Shown here: positions 50,542-62,501 of the stretch, piece after piece
Position numbering within the stretch: the first letter of the stretch is position 1
Layout: the number at the start of each line of letters is the position of its first letter
NCBI GenBank assembly: GCA_013399875.1
Contig: VXAZ01003264.1
Coordinates: forward strand, 62,001-126,000
DNA length: 64,000 nucleotides
Reading direction: 5' to 3'
Source of the DNA: Gymnorhina tibicen
Lineage: Eukaryota; Chordata; Aves; Passeriformes; Artamidae
Program-made: the position numbers and the translations under genes
Notes under the pieces: generated by a model
Seen by the model: only the letters and a program-made list of their open reading frames with translations
Databases searched by the model: none
Told to the model about the DNA's origin: nothing

Positions 50542-53500
50542 CAGTGTTACAAGGACTAAGGGAATCTCTTTCTTTGTCCTGCAATAATGTATTTTCTATG
50601 ATTATGTCAGTAGAATTTGTTAATTTTTCGAGTACTGTGCTGTGCTTCTTTGAAGAATGTCCCTTTTTCAGGTGATTTCATGGTGACTGTACCCTAAAAT
50701 GTCTAGATGTCTCTCAATAGCAAAAATTGCTTTGTTATTGAATGTATTATTTATTAACAGTATCTTGTCTTTTTCTAGTTGCATTTTACAAAATGTGCCA
50801 CAAGCATCTCGTGATTTTTATAAGGAAAGTCTTATTTATAATGTTTGTGCAAGTGGATGAAAACAAATAATGATTTTATAGTAGCCCATGCCTTTTTTCA
50901 TAGCTGCAGAGTCTTAATGAGCATGATCAGAAGGGACAGGCTCATTGTTTCATTTAATTTTGATGGAGTTTTTCAAAGTTAACTATTATGTTATTCATTA
51001 TTTGAAATTAATTATCTTAACAAATAAATATCGCCATTTTAAGAAATGAAAAGAGTATTTGCGGGGCTTCTTTTTCTTCTCTGTTCCTCGCTCTCTAACC
51101 CAGTATGTCCAAACAATCAAGGTAATTTCCTGCTTCTTTTTACATTTTAAACCTCCCCACCCCAGTCCCTTTAAAAACAATGGAGGATAAAGGGTCAGAT
51201 GATCCTGGCCACTGCAGGGACAGCTGGAAAAGAGTTCCTCAACCTGGTAGGTACCAAAAAGCAAACGTCTCTGTTTTCATTTTATTGGAAGGTTTATCCA
51301 TAGCAAAGGTGGTCTCTGCTGAGGTAAGAGGGGAAGACAGATGTTCCCTTTCCTTTAGCCATGATGGTTCTTTTTCAAAAACCTGTGTTTCTAGATGAGT
51401 GAAAGATCATTTAACTTCCAGTTTACTCAGGTGTGGACAGATTTAAATTGCTGAAGCCAATCAAGGATAATATCCCAGTGATTATGTTTATGCTAGAAAT
51501 CCTCAATTATGCCTTAACTTTCCTTGGCTCTCTCACACATTTATTTCCTTTCTCTAAATGTTCCCACGCAGTGATTAAATGAGAGTTCCTCATTCTTCTC
51601 GGTTAATATTTCTTAGGGGTTTTTTTAATATACCATCTCCATCAAGGTCACTCTCTAGATTTCTTCCTGTTGCAGGGAGGGTCAGATGTCAGTGAGGGCT
51701 CAGAAAATGAGAACTCCCTGCCTCTGACATCTTCTGCCAGGGGAGCTCTCCATGGGTGGAAACTTCTGTGCAGGTTCTCTGTGTGGGTGCTTCCTTGTGA
51801 AGGCAAAATTGCTTTGGAAGGTGTCCAAGTCCTTGAAGGTACATTTGCAGTTTGAGCTGGTGAAGTGCTACTTGAAAGTGATGTCTTGCAGTATTTCCTT
51901 CTGGAAAGGAATCCTACCTTAGTTACACCACTGATCCCAGGTAGTTTTGTTTAGCCCTGTGCCTCTTCTTCTTAACCCTTTAACCTTGATACACTGATAT
52001 TCATTCCTTGTATGAAAATGTTCTGTGAAAAGGCAAAATGTTGTCAGTATCAGCTTTGGCTGATCAGTCTGGCTTTGACAGGAGATGCTTGAATGTCGTA
52101 GGGAAGGTCATGGCTGGGACAAGAGAAGCACATCCAATGCAGAAAATTCTCTTGATATCTCACTTTAAGTGCTCTTTCACCCAGATTTCCAGTCCACAAT
52201 CACATACCTAGCTTGGACAGCCTGATGTGGCTGTTAATTTTTGGCTTCTAAGTATCTGTTTCCTTGATGTGCTTTTACAGTTCATCCCTTCATGGCATTT
52301 TAGCAGAAGTGTTGCACATCTTCTATTGTTTGATCTGGGTGTCTGGTAGAAAATACACTCCTAAATGCAAAGGTCAGCTGGCAGAGAGAGCTGCAGTGGT
52401 GTTGATGAGGCTGAGTTACTGGAGATATTCCCATCTGGTGCAATTTTGCCTAACTCTGTTGAGAGGTTTTGTGGAGTTGATGCATCAGGCACACCGGGAT
52501 CTATCAGCTGGCTGGGACATTTTGCTTGAGGCTGTTCAGCAACAGTGACATTTCAGCCTCCATCAGGTAGCAGATGATGTGCAGTTCTGTCTGCTTAATG
52601 ACCACGGAGACTGTATATAACATAAGTAACAACTTCAAGAAAAAGATTTTTCAGGAGAAGATGTGGGACTTGGGACAAAAACCGTCATTTGTGATTTCTG
52701 CTGCAGATTCCCTCCTTACTCCCTCAAACTGATCAACCACTTCATGACAAGTTGCTGCTGTTTGTCGACAAGGACCAATTCTTTGCAGTCCCTCAGATAT
52801 TAAGGTAAAATATTCTTAATGTACTTCAAAAATGATGGCAGAGAGAATTGGAATCCTGAAAGAAACAAGCTGATCTGCCCAGACGTTCGTCCAGTTGAAC
52901 ACTAGTCCCAGGTCACATTTTGTGTTGCCATATCTGCTTAGAAAATATTTTAAGTGTGCCACAACCATGGGATACTGCATTATGTCCATCTTGATTAAAC
53001 TGCTACTTCATAAAATATCCTCCTGTATTGTCCAGTCAGCTTGTTAATTAAACTTCCCATCATGTAGTGTGGCTTTTCCTCAATCTGTCAATACAAAGGC
53101 CTTGAGTCTTCTCTCCTCCAGACAGGACTCCCTGTTTAGTTACTGCTTTTGATGAAAGCCATTCAGCAGCTGTGATTATTATCCCTGTTGCTCTTTGCTC
53201 TTCCCTGCAGTCTTTTCTGGTCCTACTTCTTTCTTTTTGATATAAAAAGCTTAGAATTTCATGGAATCTCAATTACAAGGTTTTTTTCACTGTTTTCAGT
53301 GGTTGTCAAATTAGGCCTTAGTCATCTCCAGCTTTTAGCCTCTTCCCTGAGAACCTCAGGTTCTGTAAGTCTGGTGGGCTGAGCAACTGAAATTAAAATT
53401 TAGAAGTAGACCATTTTTGCATTTTCTTTAATCTAATTGTTCTATTTAATTTCCATATATGTATATATCCTGCAGTTTGGTGAGAAGGCTTCAGATATCT

Positions 53501-54955
53501 AAAGCAGCCTTCTGACTAAAGAGAGATTTAAATGTAACCCCTTTGAATATCTGAATATTTTTAAGAAAGAATGTTAGGACTCAAGGACTCAACTACTTTC
53601 CATGAAAAGGTCTGCATGGGCTCCTTTTGTAAAGAACAAAAAGAACCAATTTAATTGTCTTGAAAGACACTGGGAGGTGGAATCATTTGCTCTGGTGTAC
53701 TCTGCTACAGACTCCTTCTATTTTGTAGGCAATTAACAGGGGTAAGATTGTAATGTGCTTTAGACCCTGTCCTTGTCTCAAAAATTTTGATCCAGTTCTC
53801 AAAAAGATCACTATAGTATTTTCAATATTTTGATATCAGTTCATCCACTTTGTATTTTTCCTTTATTATGTACCCATAACTGAGCAAAAACCAAGGTCTT
53901 CTTAGCCAGTACCAGCAATGCATAGATCTTACAAAACGGTTTTAAAAAATCAAGTACTTGTGTATACTGCCAAAGAAAAAGTCAATACCACTAAAAACAA
54001 AGATTCTAGATAATTTTCAGGCAGGATTTATGCATCAATTTCTTGGAACTTTGTATTCACTATTTAGAATTACAAGTGGTGATACTTGCAGATCTACATG
54101 TTGAAATTAATATATACTCGTGCTATTATGCAGAAGTATTTCATAAGACATAGAGTACTTTCCCAAAAAGGGAACGTTTTAATACTGTGTTATGCAGGCT
54201 TACTACCAAAAAACATTATAGATGATGAGGAAAAGCTATTCAGAATCCCTGTTTTAGAAATTATCTGCCATGATACTAAAAATAAAATACAACTGTGTAT
54301 GCTGAATTACCATCAGACTCTGTGTGGTGTTTAAATTTAAAAAGAAGTATTCTAAAATAAAACAAAGCACTTGAAAATCAAGCGAGTGTAAGATTTTCCA
54401 GTAAGGAGATGAAACTGAAAATATGCATGTGAGAGAGAAGACAAAGTTAAAAATAATTCAGTTGCATTCTCTTGTAACAACCCTGTGCCATAACAGAGCA
54501 TTTTTATCTTGACTTGATACGTTTTTCAGAGTCCCTTTTAGAATCTAGATCTCCCAGAAGTTGTTTCACTCAAGTTATTAAAACGAAGATTTCATTTGAA
54601 GGCTTCAACAGTTCAGAAAAGTAATTTAACAAACATTATAACCCATCGATGGTAGATCAGATGCTTTGCTTTCCTTACGCTCCCCATCTCCAAATCTACC
54701 ACTCATTGCCACTGGGACACGAGCTGGCTGCTAACAAATGCTCAGTGAGAGAAATCACCTTTGGTGACACTCCAGACATGTCTGGGGATGGGGAAAGTGT
54801 GACAAAAACATGACAACAAAAGGAAATCATGAGTGACAGCACCATGGTGTGGGATTCTGTTTTGAATTCCACCTGTTGATCTTGCTGTGCCTTAAATCAT
54901 TCCTCCCCTGCTGGGGGAGGATTTCTGAGTCCTTGCCTGGATTTTGGTTAATTAA
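50542..54955. other. Intergenic DNA, nothing recognised
   Basis: No CR1 tail, LTR terminus, RNA gene or convincing coding frame is visible. Short open frames (for example 52264-52548 on + and 51670-51855 on +) have no motif. Confidence 0.5.
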
Positions 54956-55544
54956 TGGACATTCAGCCTTCTCTTCTCTCAGATAGTTTATTAAATCTTA
55001 TCAGAAAAGTTAAGAGTACAGCAGAGGGATGTGAATGCTGAGGAAAATGCGCAGAATGCCGCCGAAATCAAGATAACCTAGTGTTTTTAAAGCTAAACAA
55101 TCCAATCAGTGTTTGAAACGACAGATATTTTCACTTTTCTACCAATATTCAACAAATGTTTTTAATACGTCCACAGGAACTGTGGATTTTTCTATCCAAT
55201 CACTTTAAACAATTTTTCTGCATTAAATGGAGTAGTAAGAAGAAGAAGAAGAAGGTTATAAAACAACAACAATCCTCCACTATGGAGTCTCTGCCTCTTA
55301 TCCACTTGCTACCTTAACAAACCCAACACCCCTACACTTTCACCCTGTGCTACCCCACATAACATTCCATTATCTAGTTCACACCGCAGTGCGCTCAAAT
55401 TCTTCCCAGAGAGCCGGCAGCTCTCTCCATGGACGAAGGTCAAAACCAGTGTGTTCCAGGGGGGCAAAACCCCCCAAAACAGGCAGGGAAATATTCCCCG
55501 CACTCTGGACTCCCACACCATGGCCTTAGGTCCATTAAATGACA
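54956..55544 (-). mobile_element. Probable LTR, minus strand, about 590 bp
   Basis: On the minus strand a plausible start TGTCATTTAATGGACC lies at 55544. It is followed by GGCCATGGTGTGGGAGTCC, a TTTTATAACC box near 55260, a CGGCGGCATTCTGCG block and an AATAAA signal (minus strand of 54987-54992) about 35 bp before a possible end GAATGTCCA at 54956. The order of promoter box, poly(A) signal and short tail is that of an LTR, and I recall similar starts in songbird ERVK-type LTRs. I could not find a target duplication, so both ends are approximate. The GAA repeat at 55237-55253 lies inside it. Confidence 0.55.
55237..55253. repeat. (AAG)n microsatellite
   Basis: About five and a half AAG units within the probable LTR, next to its TATA-like box. 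Confidence 0.9.
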
Positions 55545-55869
55545 TGACACTTCAGGGTTAGATTGCACATGGCCTGTCAGTTGTGGCTTACTTCTTGGAA
55601 TTATCAACTGTTGGGATGGATAATTGTTAGAGGTATCAGGTATCCTCCGAGCTCATGTCTGATAGGAAAATGGCAAGTGCAACGTTTTTTTATGAAGGAC
55701 AGGCTTGGGGACAGTGCTTGTGGCAAGAGGGCTTGGGAGGGCAGCAAGCTGGGTGTCAAGTCAACAATGTGGACTTGCCATGGCCAGTGACCATGTGGTG
55801 TGGCCAGGAGGCTGAGGCAGGGGATTTTCCCATGTGGAGTAATTGAATTAGCATCTGGAATGCTACATC
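55545..55869. other. Intergenic DNA between LTR and CR1 relic
   Basis: No named feature. It is covered on the minus strand by the 243-codon open frame at 55604-56335, which I consider incidental. Confidence 0.45.
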
Positions 55870-55929
55870 TGATGTTGAGGTTGGGCCAGATGGCCTTTAA
55901 AAGTCCCTTCCAACCCAAACTATGATTCT
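55870..55929 (+). mobile_element. CR1 LINE 3'-terminal fragment
   Basis: GATGTTGAGGTTGGGCCAGA, then TGGCCTTTAAAAGTCCCTTC, CAACCCAAAC and TATGATTCT, the standard last 60 bases of CR1. It probably extends further upstream with lower similarity. It runs antisense through the minus-strand open frame 55604-56335. Confidence 0.85.
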
Positions 55930-57124
55930 TCAAACTATGAGTACTTCCTTTGATCCCATTGCCCTGCCAGCTTGGGAACAAGTCACATGGTGAGACTGCT
56001 GCCGTTTCTTCAGTGGGGTTGTTCAATAGCCCAAGGACCTCACTGTTGGCTTTTCCAAGTCCAAATGTTCTGACTGACACAGAGGAGGACAACCAGGCAG
56101 CGTTAAGGGTGTGTATCTCCTCAGCTTGTGGGACAGGCTGGTGGGAGAGTGGCTGAAAATGGGGGGCTGGAGCATCTCCCTTCATATTTCTGTGGGATTG
56201 GGTCATGGTGGGTGAGGGCTTGTTTCCCTTTGCCTTCCAGATCCCTTCCTGCTCCCACCAGCTCTGGCCAAGCCCTCTCAGAACTTTCACCTTTCCCAAT
56301 TTTTTGAGTACTTCACATTTCTTCTTTTCTTCCATTTCATCTCCTACCTCTTGCTCCTTTTCTAGTCCCCAAACTTCTACTTCCCTTTAGGGCCCCACTG
56401 TTTGTGGTGTTCCCTGCCCAAATCCCCACCACTCTGAGGGGTCCTCTAAGCCCACAACTTTTTCTCACTCGGATCCCTACAGGCATTGCTAAAGCTGCCG
56501 CTCCACATTAAAGACATTTGACAGACTGAGGCAGATGCTGTAGAGAAAAATTCTGCAAAAGTAGCCTGGAGGAAGGAAATACTTTTTCATCAGTGCATAT
56601 TTTGATGATCTGAACTCTAGAAAGCTCATGGCAACCGCACTGAATATAAAAGAGGTGTAAATAACTATTTATTCAGTGTAAAAAGAAGAGATTCCTGTTT
56701 GGCAAAAAAAAAGTTCAAAAGAGGAAAAGGAGTACAGAAAACCAATACTGCTGAAAAAGTGCTTTTCAAGATGATGCCAGCATCATGCTTCTGACAAATA
56801 CTTGTATCCATCCATAATTTAGATGGGTGTTACCTACTGCCTAAGCCTGTTACGAAACTTAATTTTTATCAAAGCATGTGCAATTTTGAATTCATAGATC
56901 CCCTGGGCTTAATTCTGCAAACCCTGCTGGCACCAGGCAGAGCTCAGAAGAGATGTACCTAGAAAATGGAAACAAATATTATGCAAGCTCTTCCACAAAT
57001 ATCTGGCACAGGCTGGCCATGTTCAGGGTTTACTGACAACAACACAAACCCGTGGAACAGGGTGGGATTGCTGATCTAAAATACTCTGTGCAGAAAAAGA
57101 AGCCTTGTAAATTAAAATTATTGT
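55930..57124. other. Intergenic DNA, nothing recognised
   Basis: A C/T-rich section lies at 56220-56400. There are no mobile element termini or coding signatures that I can support. Confidence 0.45.
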
Positions 57125-57755
57125 TGTTTGGTATCACAGGTGATGTCTGTGACCTGGTGTGTGTCAAAGATCATCTGGTCCAGCCTTTTCTTGGTAAAAG
57201 CATTGCCTAAACAAGATGGCCCAGCCCCCAGTCCTGGTGAATCTTACACTTGTCCAATGTTGATGAATCCACCACTTCCCTGGGGACATAACTCCAATGG
57301 CTGATTGATTTAACTGTGTAAAAGTTTCCTCTTGTGTCTAATCGGAATATCCATACATGTAACTTATCCTCATTGCCTCTCATCTTCTCCATGTGACTCC
57401 TTGTAAAAAGGGAGTCTCCATCTTTGTAGCCATCCTTTAAATGCTGGAATATGGTCCTAAGGTCTCCCCTAAGCATTTTTCTCTCAGGGCGGTAGAAATC
57501 AATTTCTCTCAGCCTTTTCTCACATAGCAGCTTCCCAGCCCTTTGATCATTTTTGTGCCCTGCTCTGGACCCTCTCCAGACTGTCCACATCATTTTTGTG
57601 TAGTGGGAACCAAAATTGGACATGGTATTCCAGGCATGGCCTGACAAACACTGAGTGGGACAATGATTTCTTTATCTCTTCTGGTCATGTCCTTGTTGAT
57701 GCAACTCAGCATCCTGTTGGCTTTTTTTGCTTGTTTTCCACCAGGATCCAGCATA
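57125..57755 (-). mobile_element. CR1 LINE 3' portion, about 630 bp
   Basis: This is the longest CR1 copy here, in reverse complement on the + strand. Recognisable blocks in order are AAGATCATCTGGTCCAGCC, ATCCACCACTTCCCTGGGG, CTTGTAAAAAGGGAGTCTCC, AAGGTCTCCCCTAAGC, GCCCTGCTCTGGACCCTC, TATTCCAGGCATGGCCTGAC and CAGCATCCTGTTGGC. These are the well-known CR1 3'-region blocks. The terminal microsatellite is eroded. The 146-codon minus-strand open frame at 57207-57647 lies within this element. It has no reverse transcriptase motif and is incidental. Confidence 0.93.
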
Positions 57756-58279
57756 AAATTGATAGTGGAATAGATTTGATTAGCAGGCAAAGTTTGGGAA
57801 GGTATCTGCACTGCAGGGAATTGAGATAGGGGGGATGTAAATAGAAAATAATTCTGCAAGTCCAGTAACTAAAGCTGGTTGACTTTTGTATCCTTTTTTT
57901 TTTTGTCTCAGCTGGCTGATTTTCTGGATTAGACTATTCTGTGTTTGGTTCAAGTTCAAACTAGGTAATACTTTCTTTTTCAGTTGTTAAATAACTGAGT
58001 AACCAGTGATGGGGCTTGCTTGGACAGGTTCATGTCACTGGTCCATTCCACAGAGCACGAGCCTTGTGTGGACATCCCATCAGCAGTGCTCTGCCAGGAT
58101 GGAAACAATTCAGGCAAGATCTTTAGATCTATGTTTCTTTTCTTCTTTTAGTTTTCTTTTTATCGTCTTTTAAAAAATACATTATCAAACTGGCCTCCTA
58201 TAGGTGGATGTGCACATACGTTTTTCCTTAATAATGGACTACTATAGGACCAACTATGTTGGTGGAAATGCTCCTCACA
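57756..58279. other. Intergenic DNA between CR1 and LTR
   Basis: No feature is named apart from a T10 run near 57895. The CR1 similarity may continue weakly for some tens of bases past 57755. Confidence 0.45.
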
Positions 58280-58878
58280 TGTAGGGTTAGGTTCCTCTTT
58301 TTCCAGCTTGATTACAGAGCAGGGCATTGAATTGCCCTAAACTGGCCCAAGGGACACTTCAGAGACAGAGTCAGAGAAGTCGGTATTTGCTTTATTCAGC
58401 ACACTGGGTGTGGGGGATCACTCCTCCGAACACACACACAGAGCACTCCGTACAGTCCAGTATCATGGGCAAGATTTATGAATATTCCTTGGGATAGGAG
58501 TGGTTACACAAATTACTTCTCAGAAGTTATTAATACATTAGCATACATGCCACGAATGCGCTGTGTACCCTGGTGGTCACACTGAGGAAGGCTCCTCTTC
58601 TTCCTCGGAGGTCTTTCTGATGAAAGCTAGTAGTCTTCATCACAATGTACTTTTCACCTTTCTTTCTGGAGCGTGCACAGTCCTTTGTGGAATGATTCAG
58701 CAGTTTCTGTGCTGGGTTCAAACAAATTCTTGTTTCTCTTATCTTGACAAGGTTAAGGCGAATCTTGCTTCTTAGGTTTTGTGATAACATTTGCTGTCTC
58801 TTAATAGTTAACTGTGCTTACATGAGTTCACTATTGATCATCCCACTCAGCGTTTACTATTTCGTAACTTGCCAGACA
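58280..58878 (-). mobile_element. Probable LTR, minus strand, about 600 bp
   Basis: On the minus strand it starts TGTCTGGCAAGTTACG at 58878 and may end AACCTAACCCTACA at 58280. A canonical GTGCTGAATAAAGCAAA poly(A) region (AATAAA on the minus strand of 58391-58396) is followed by an R-U5-like CTCTGACTCTGTCTCTG stretch. A purine-rich AAAAGGGAAGAGGAAAA lies directly upstream of the start (minus strand, 58881-58897), resembling a polypurine tract, which would make this a 3' LTR. No retroviral reading frame is recognisable further upstream, and no target duplication was found. Confidence 0.68.
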
Positions 58879-60869
58879 GTATTTTCCTCTTCCCTTTTGC
58901 TTCTCATTAAGAAATGATTGTTGAAGTCTCTCTCAAGATATAATGTGATTACAAGGAATGTGTTCATGTTTTAATCCATTTTCAATAGTTTGTAAGCCTT
59001 TTGCCATGCAATTAATGAAACAGAATATGAACCAGACTTCTCTGATTTCAGATGGATGTGTAAGGGGAAAAGTTCAATTCTGTGTTAAAGAAATTTGTGG
59101 GCAGATGATCTGAATTTAAAGGGAAGAATAGCAGGATTTCTAGAAAAATTACACAGGAGTAATAAAAATGTAAGATGAGTTCAAGCTCAGTTCACTAAAA
59201 ATCTCAAGGAGAAAGAATTAGAAACTCTATTTCAGTTTGACTTGAGAAGGGCAGAAATAAAACTGCCCAGAAATAAATACAGAAAAATCTTGCTAGTAGT
59301 ATAGATTTCTGCTAAAATTGTTGGGAATTATCAACATTCCTGCAAGCCTTTAATATTCCTGTCAGACCCAGATTATTGTTCATAAAGGGTAAATATACAT
59401 TCACCTATTCAAAGACAGATTCCAGAGGAAGACTAAATTGTACTTAAGTGCTACCTGAGCAGCACTGGAGAAGCACATCTGAAATACAAATGTTTAGGAG
59501 AGTTTAGAGCTGGAAGTTGCTGATACTCTCTAGACATCTCTTTTTTCAGATGTGAGAATCTGAATGCTAAATACCTAATCTTGACTTATTGTTATGACAA
59601 CAAAAGATTAAGGTCTGGATTTTCAGATGCAACCAGTGGTAGTTTAGCTAAATTCTGGGCTCTTAAACTTGCAAAAATTGATCCTTGCAAAATTACTAAA
59701 AACACAGCTGGCTCTGGAGATGACTTTTTGTTTTGATTTCCTGAAAGAAGTAAATATCCCTTGCAGAGCTCTCCTGCCATTCTGCAGGAGATGGGTAAAC
59801 CAGCAAACACAGAGGTCTAAGAGGGCAAATCCCATGGAAGTGTTTAATGGAGCCATCATTCACAGCTATTGACATGGCTGACATCTGAATAGTGGTAGGG
59901 GGGAGTTTGTATAGCACTCAGAGGACCATGCACAAAGCTTTTTGTCTAATCACTTGTGAGGCTGTTTTGTGTCTGATAATGACTTGATTGTAGCAGTAAG
60001 AGCATTCACTTCAGCAGGAGGAGATGGGTCTAAGTGTAGTATTACACTCCTGGTGTTTTGGATTGTCCTCTGAGGATTCCCATGCTGGAGAAGTGAGGAT
60101 ATGATCCACGATTTGTCACTGCCAGAGATTTTATGGCTGCATCCTTTCCACTGAGCTCCTCAGTACCTGGGCTGGCTCCCAGGCACAGAAACACCACCAC
60201 TTATACGGGGAAGCTATCAGCATGATTCCCATGTTTTTGGGAGCTAGGGGTCTCCCAAATGTTTTCCAGGCACAGTTTAGACGTCACGATAATCCAAAAG
60301 CACTTTGTGTGCCAGGCTCTTGTTTTGGACAAAAGTTTATATTAATTATGGATGTGGGCAAGACTGGCTCAAGGGAACCACTGGGCATAATTTATTGGTT
60401 TAGGTGTAGTCTCTGAGTCCATCTGTTGAAAGGTTTTGGAAATGGATAGTACTTTTAGCTTTGCAAATTTGAAGAAACTTGTCAGTAGTTATGGCAGACA
60501 AAAGTGAACCAAAAGCATCTGCAAAGCTCTCATAGTCTTCTAGATCTGGACTTGGGAACAGGGCCATTTTTAAAATGAGGTGAAGTACTTTGGGATCTGT
60601 ATGGGAGGAAGAAGCAATAGATTGGTTGGAGTTTTCTTATTTTTAATTTCTAAGATTGATTTTTGACATTCCCATGATAAGATGTGGAGCACCACAATAT
60701 CAGCCATGAGGGCTGACTCAGGATTTGCACAGATGGAAACCCAGACTCCCAAGCATGGGCTTCTCATGGTTTGTGAGCTTTCTCTTTATAGAAGATGAAG
60801 AATATCTCTTTATGTCTTCTACCTCAAATCAAAAACCCATTGGTACTATGGTCTATGGTATACCACAGG
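58879..60869. other. Intergenic DNA, possibly ERV remnant at its start
   Basis: The first 20 bases include the polypurine-like tract of the LTR. The rest shows no named feature; overlapping open frames at 59592-59917 on both strands are short and unremarkable. Confidence 0.45.
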
Positions 60870-61155
60870 ATCACAGAATCATAGAATGGGTTGGGTTGGA
60901 AGGGACGTAAAAGATCATCTTGTTCCAACCCTCTGCCATAGGCAGAGATACCTTCCACTAGTCCAGGTTGCTTAGACCCTCATCAAACCTGGCCTTGAAC
61001 ACTTCCAGAGATGAGGTATCCACAACTTCCCTGAGCAACATGTTCCAGTGATTCATCACCCTCACAAGGAAGAATTCCTCCTAATATCCAGTCTAAACCT
61101 ACTCTGGCGTTTTGAAGCCATTCCCCTTGTCCTGTCACTCTAGACCCTATGAAAG
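60870..61155 (-). mobile_element. CR1 LINE 3'-end fragment, well preserved
   Basis: It begins TCACAGAATCATAGAATGGG, then TTGGGTTGGAAGGGACGTAA, GATCATCTTGTTCCAACCC, TGGCCTTGAACACTTCCAG, ATCCACAACTTCCCTGAGC and CCCTTGTCCTGTCACTC. This is the reverse complement of the CR1 3' end with the microsatellite tail intact, the clearest CR1 in the window and probably among the youngest. Confidence 0.96.
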
Positions 61156-61160
61156 GAATG

Positions 61161-61181
61161 AGATAGATTTACGATCTATCT
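61161..61181. repeat. Perfect 8-bp inverted repeat, 5-base loop
   Basis: AGATAGAT (61161-61168), TTACG, then ATCTATCT (61174-61181). It sits between the CR1 edge and the duplicated segment that carries the LTR. Confidence 0.9.
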
Positions 61182-61190
61182 ATTACAATC

Positions 61191-61221
61191 TTTACAAACA
61201 AACTGTGGGTCTGCTGACAGG
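61191..61221. repeat. Direct repeat copy 1, left part (interrupted by LTR)
   Basis: TTTACAAACAAACTGTGGGT followed by CTGCTGACAGG. It matches copy 2 at 62502-62532 with one substitution in 31 bases. The copy resumes after the LTR at 62418. Confidence 0.92.
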
Positions 61222-62417
61222 TGTAGTGGGTTGAAACATAGTTGATAGACAGACTTTTAGACCAATCACTTCTCGCGATCTGGCATCTTTAAAAGCAGCA
61301 CAAGCACAAGAAGTCCCCTTTTGTTTCCAGCTTTCCTGCCGGCGGTGGGGGGGAGATGGGCCCCAGGCTCTGTCTCTTGGAGCGGGCCCAGGCCTCCCCT
61401 CCACCGAGGCACAAGCCCCAGGTTGCTGCAGGAGAACCATCTCAGAGCCGCGGGCAGCTGAGAAACAGCCCTAAGCTGCCGCGTAGCCAAGAGCACATGG
61501 CGCGGCTTCTGAGGACTGGCGGGCATGCCCTCCGCCCTCCCACGGCCTCCGTGCAGACCCGGCGAGAGTCGGCAAAGCTTTCTGCAGCCAACGCAGCTTA
61601 TATCTAACTGAAGAAGATCTATGCAGCCAGCAGTATAAAGGGAGAGAGACTTTCTCTAATGTAAAGCCCGAAGAAAATCAACTCTTCAACAAGGCAGGAA
61701 AAAGGGGGTGGAGGCATGCCCAGCACGAAGCTTAAAAATGCTTCTTGCAGGCCGTGGTAAAAACTGTAGTATCACATATTGTTTTGTTTCTTTAATCCAT
61801 TTATAAGACATGGGGGGATGAGAATTCTGTATGCAGCCTGCGAAGAAAAGAAAGGATGGCCACGCCAGGTCACCTAGAAGCTATGGGAAGCTTTCAAAGA
61901 TTTAAAGAAAGAGAGCTGTTGCTTTCAGGCTAGAATAGCCCATCCTTAAACGACAATAACCCCATGTAATGGCCCATGATGGCAGTGTGGGAAGACTGCA
62001 AGATTCATGGGAGAGAGATTTTTCCACCTCCGCAAATTGTATTTACCGGGTGGATTGCTGAGTTGTAGAAGAAACCACGGCATAGCAGAAGAAAAACCCT
62101 TTTTCCTTAAGCATAAGAAAGAGACTCTTAAGAACTGCAACACTGACCAAAACACCCCATGTTTGTTATCCTTTGTGCAAGCTGGGTAAAAGGAGGGGGG
62201 TGCTAGAAGAGAGGGGAGTTTAGCTTTTTCATTATTTCCTTTTTACCTTTAATACTGTTATAGCAATAAACCTTTCTTTATACTGCAGCTGTGTAAGTCT
62301 GAACCTGTTCTGCCTCACATTTTTATAGTTTTCCCCAATTTATAGTTTTCCTTATTTTCCCCTTATGCAAATATCAGATTTCGTGTGCTTAACGATTAGC
62401 TGCATGAAACCACGACA
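61222..62417 (+). mobile_element. Solo LTR, about 1.2 kb, + strand
   Basis: It starts TGTAGTGGGTTGAAAC and ends GCATGAAACCACGACA, so the ends form an imperfect inverted repeat (TGTAGTGG / CCACGACA). It has a TATAAA box at 61634-61639, an AATAAA signal at 62265-62270 and a CTGTGTAAGTCTGAACCTG tail. Flanking 5-mers are ACAGG (61217-61221) and ATGGG (62418-62422). Each differs by one base from ATAGG, the 5-mer at the same place in the uninterrupted second repeat copy, supporting a 5-bp target duplication. No internal retroviral region is present. The 5' third is GC-rich (CCGGCGGTGGGGGG). The open frames on both strands at 61192-61607 and 61946-62189 are incidental. Confidence 0.82.
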
Positions 62418-62500
62418 ATGGGTAAAAGCTAGGAACTGAGAGGTGAAAGAAACAAGGGGAGGAATTCCACTGCTTAATGAAAGGAGTGAGAGGGTTTAAT
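62418..62500. repeat. Direct repeat copy 1, right part
   Basis: It resumes the copy interrupted by the LTR: ATGGGTAAAAGC, then GAACTGAGAGGTGAAAGAAA and CAAGGGGAGGAATTCCAC, aligning to 62528-62590. Similarity is moderate and fades towards 62470. Confidence 0.7.
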
Positions 62501-62501
62501 A

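Noticed and set aside
55604..56335. Longest open frame in the window, 243 codons, minus strand
   Set aside because: It runs antisense through a CR1 tail (55870-55929), has no domain, signal or membrane motif, and no supporting splice or promoter context. A chance frame is more likely than a gene.
57207..57647. 146-codon minus-strand open frame
   Set aside because: It lies entirely inside the CR1 3' region and has no reverse transcriptase or endonuclease motif.
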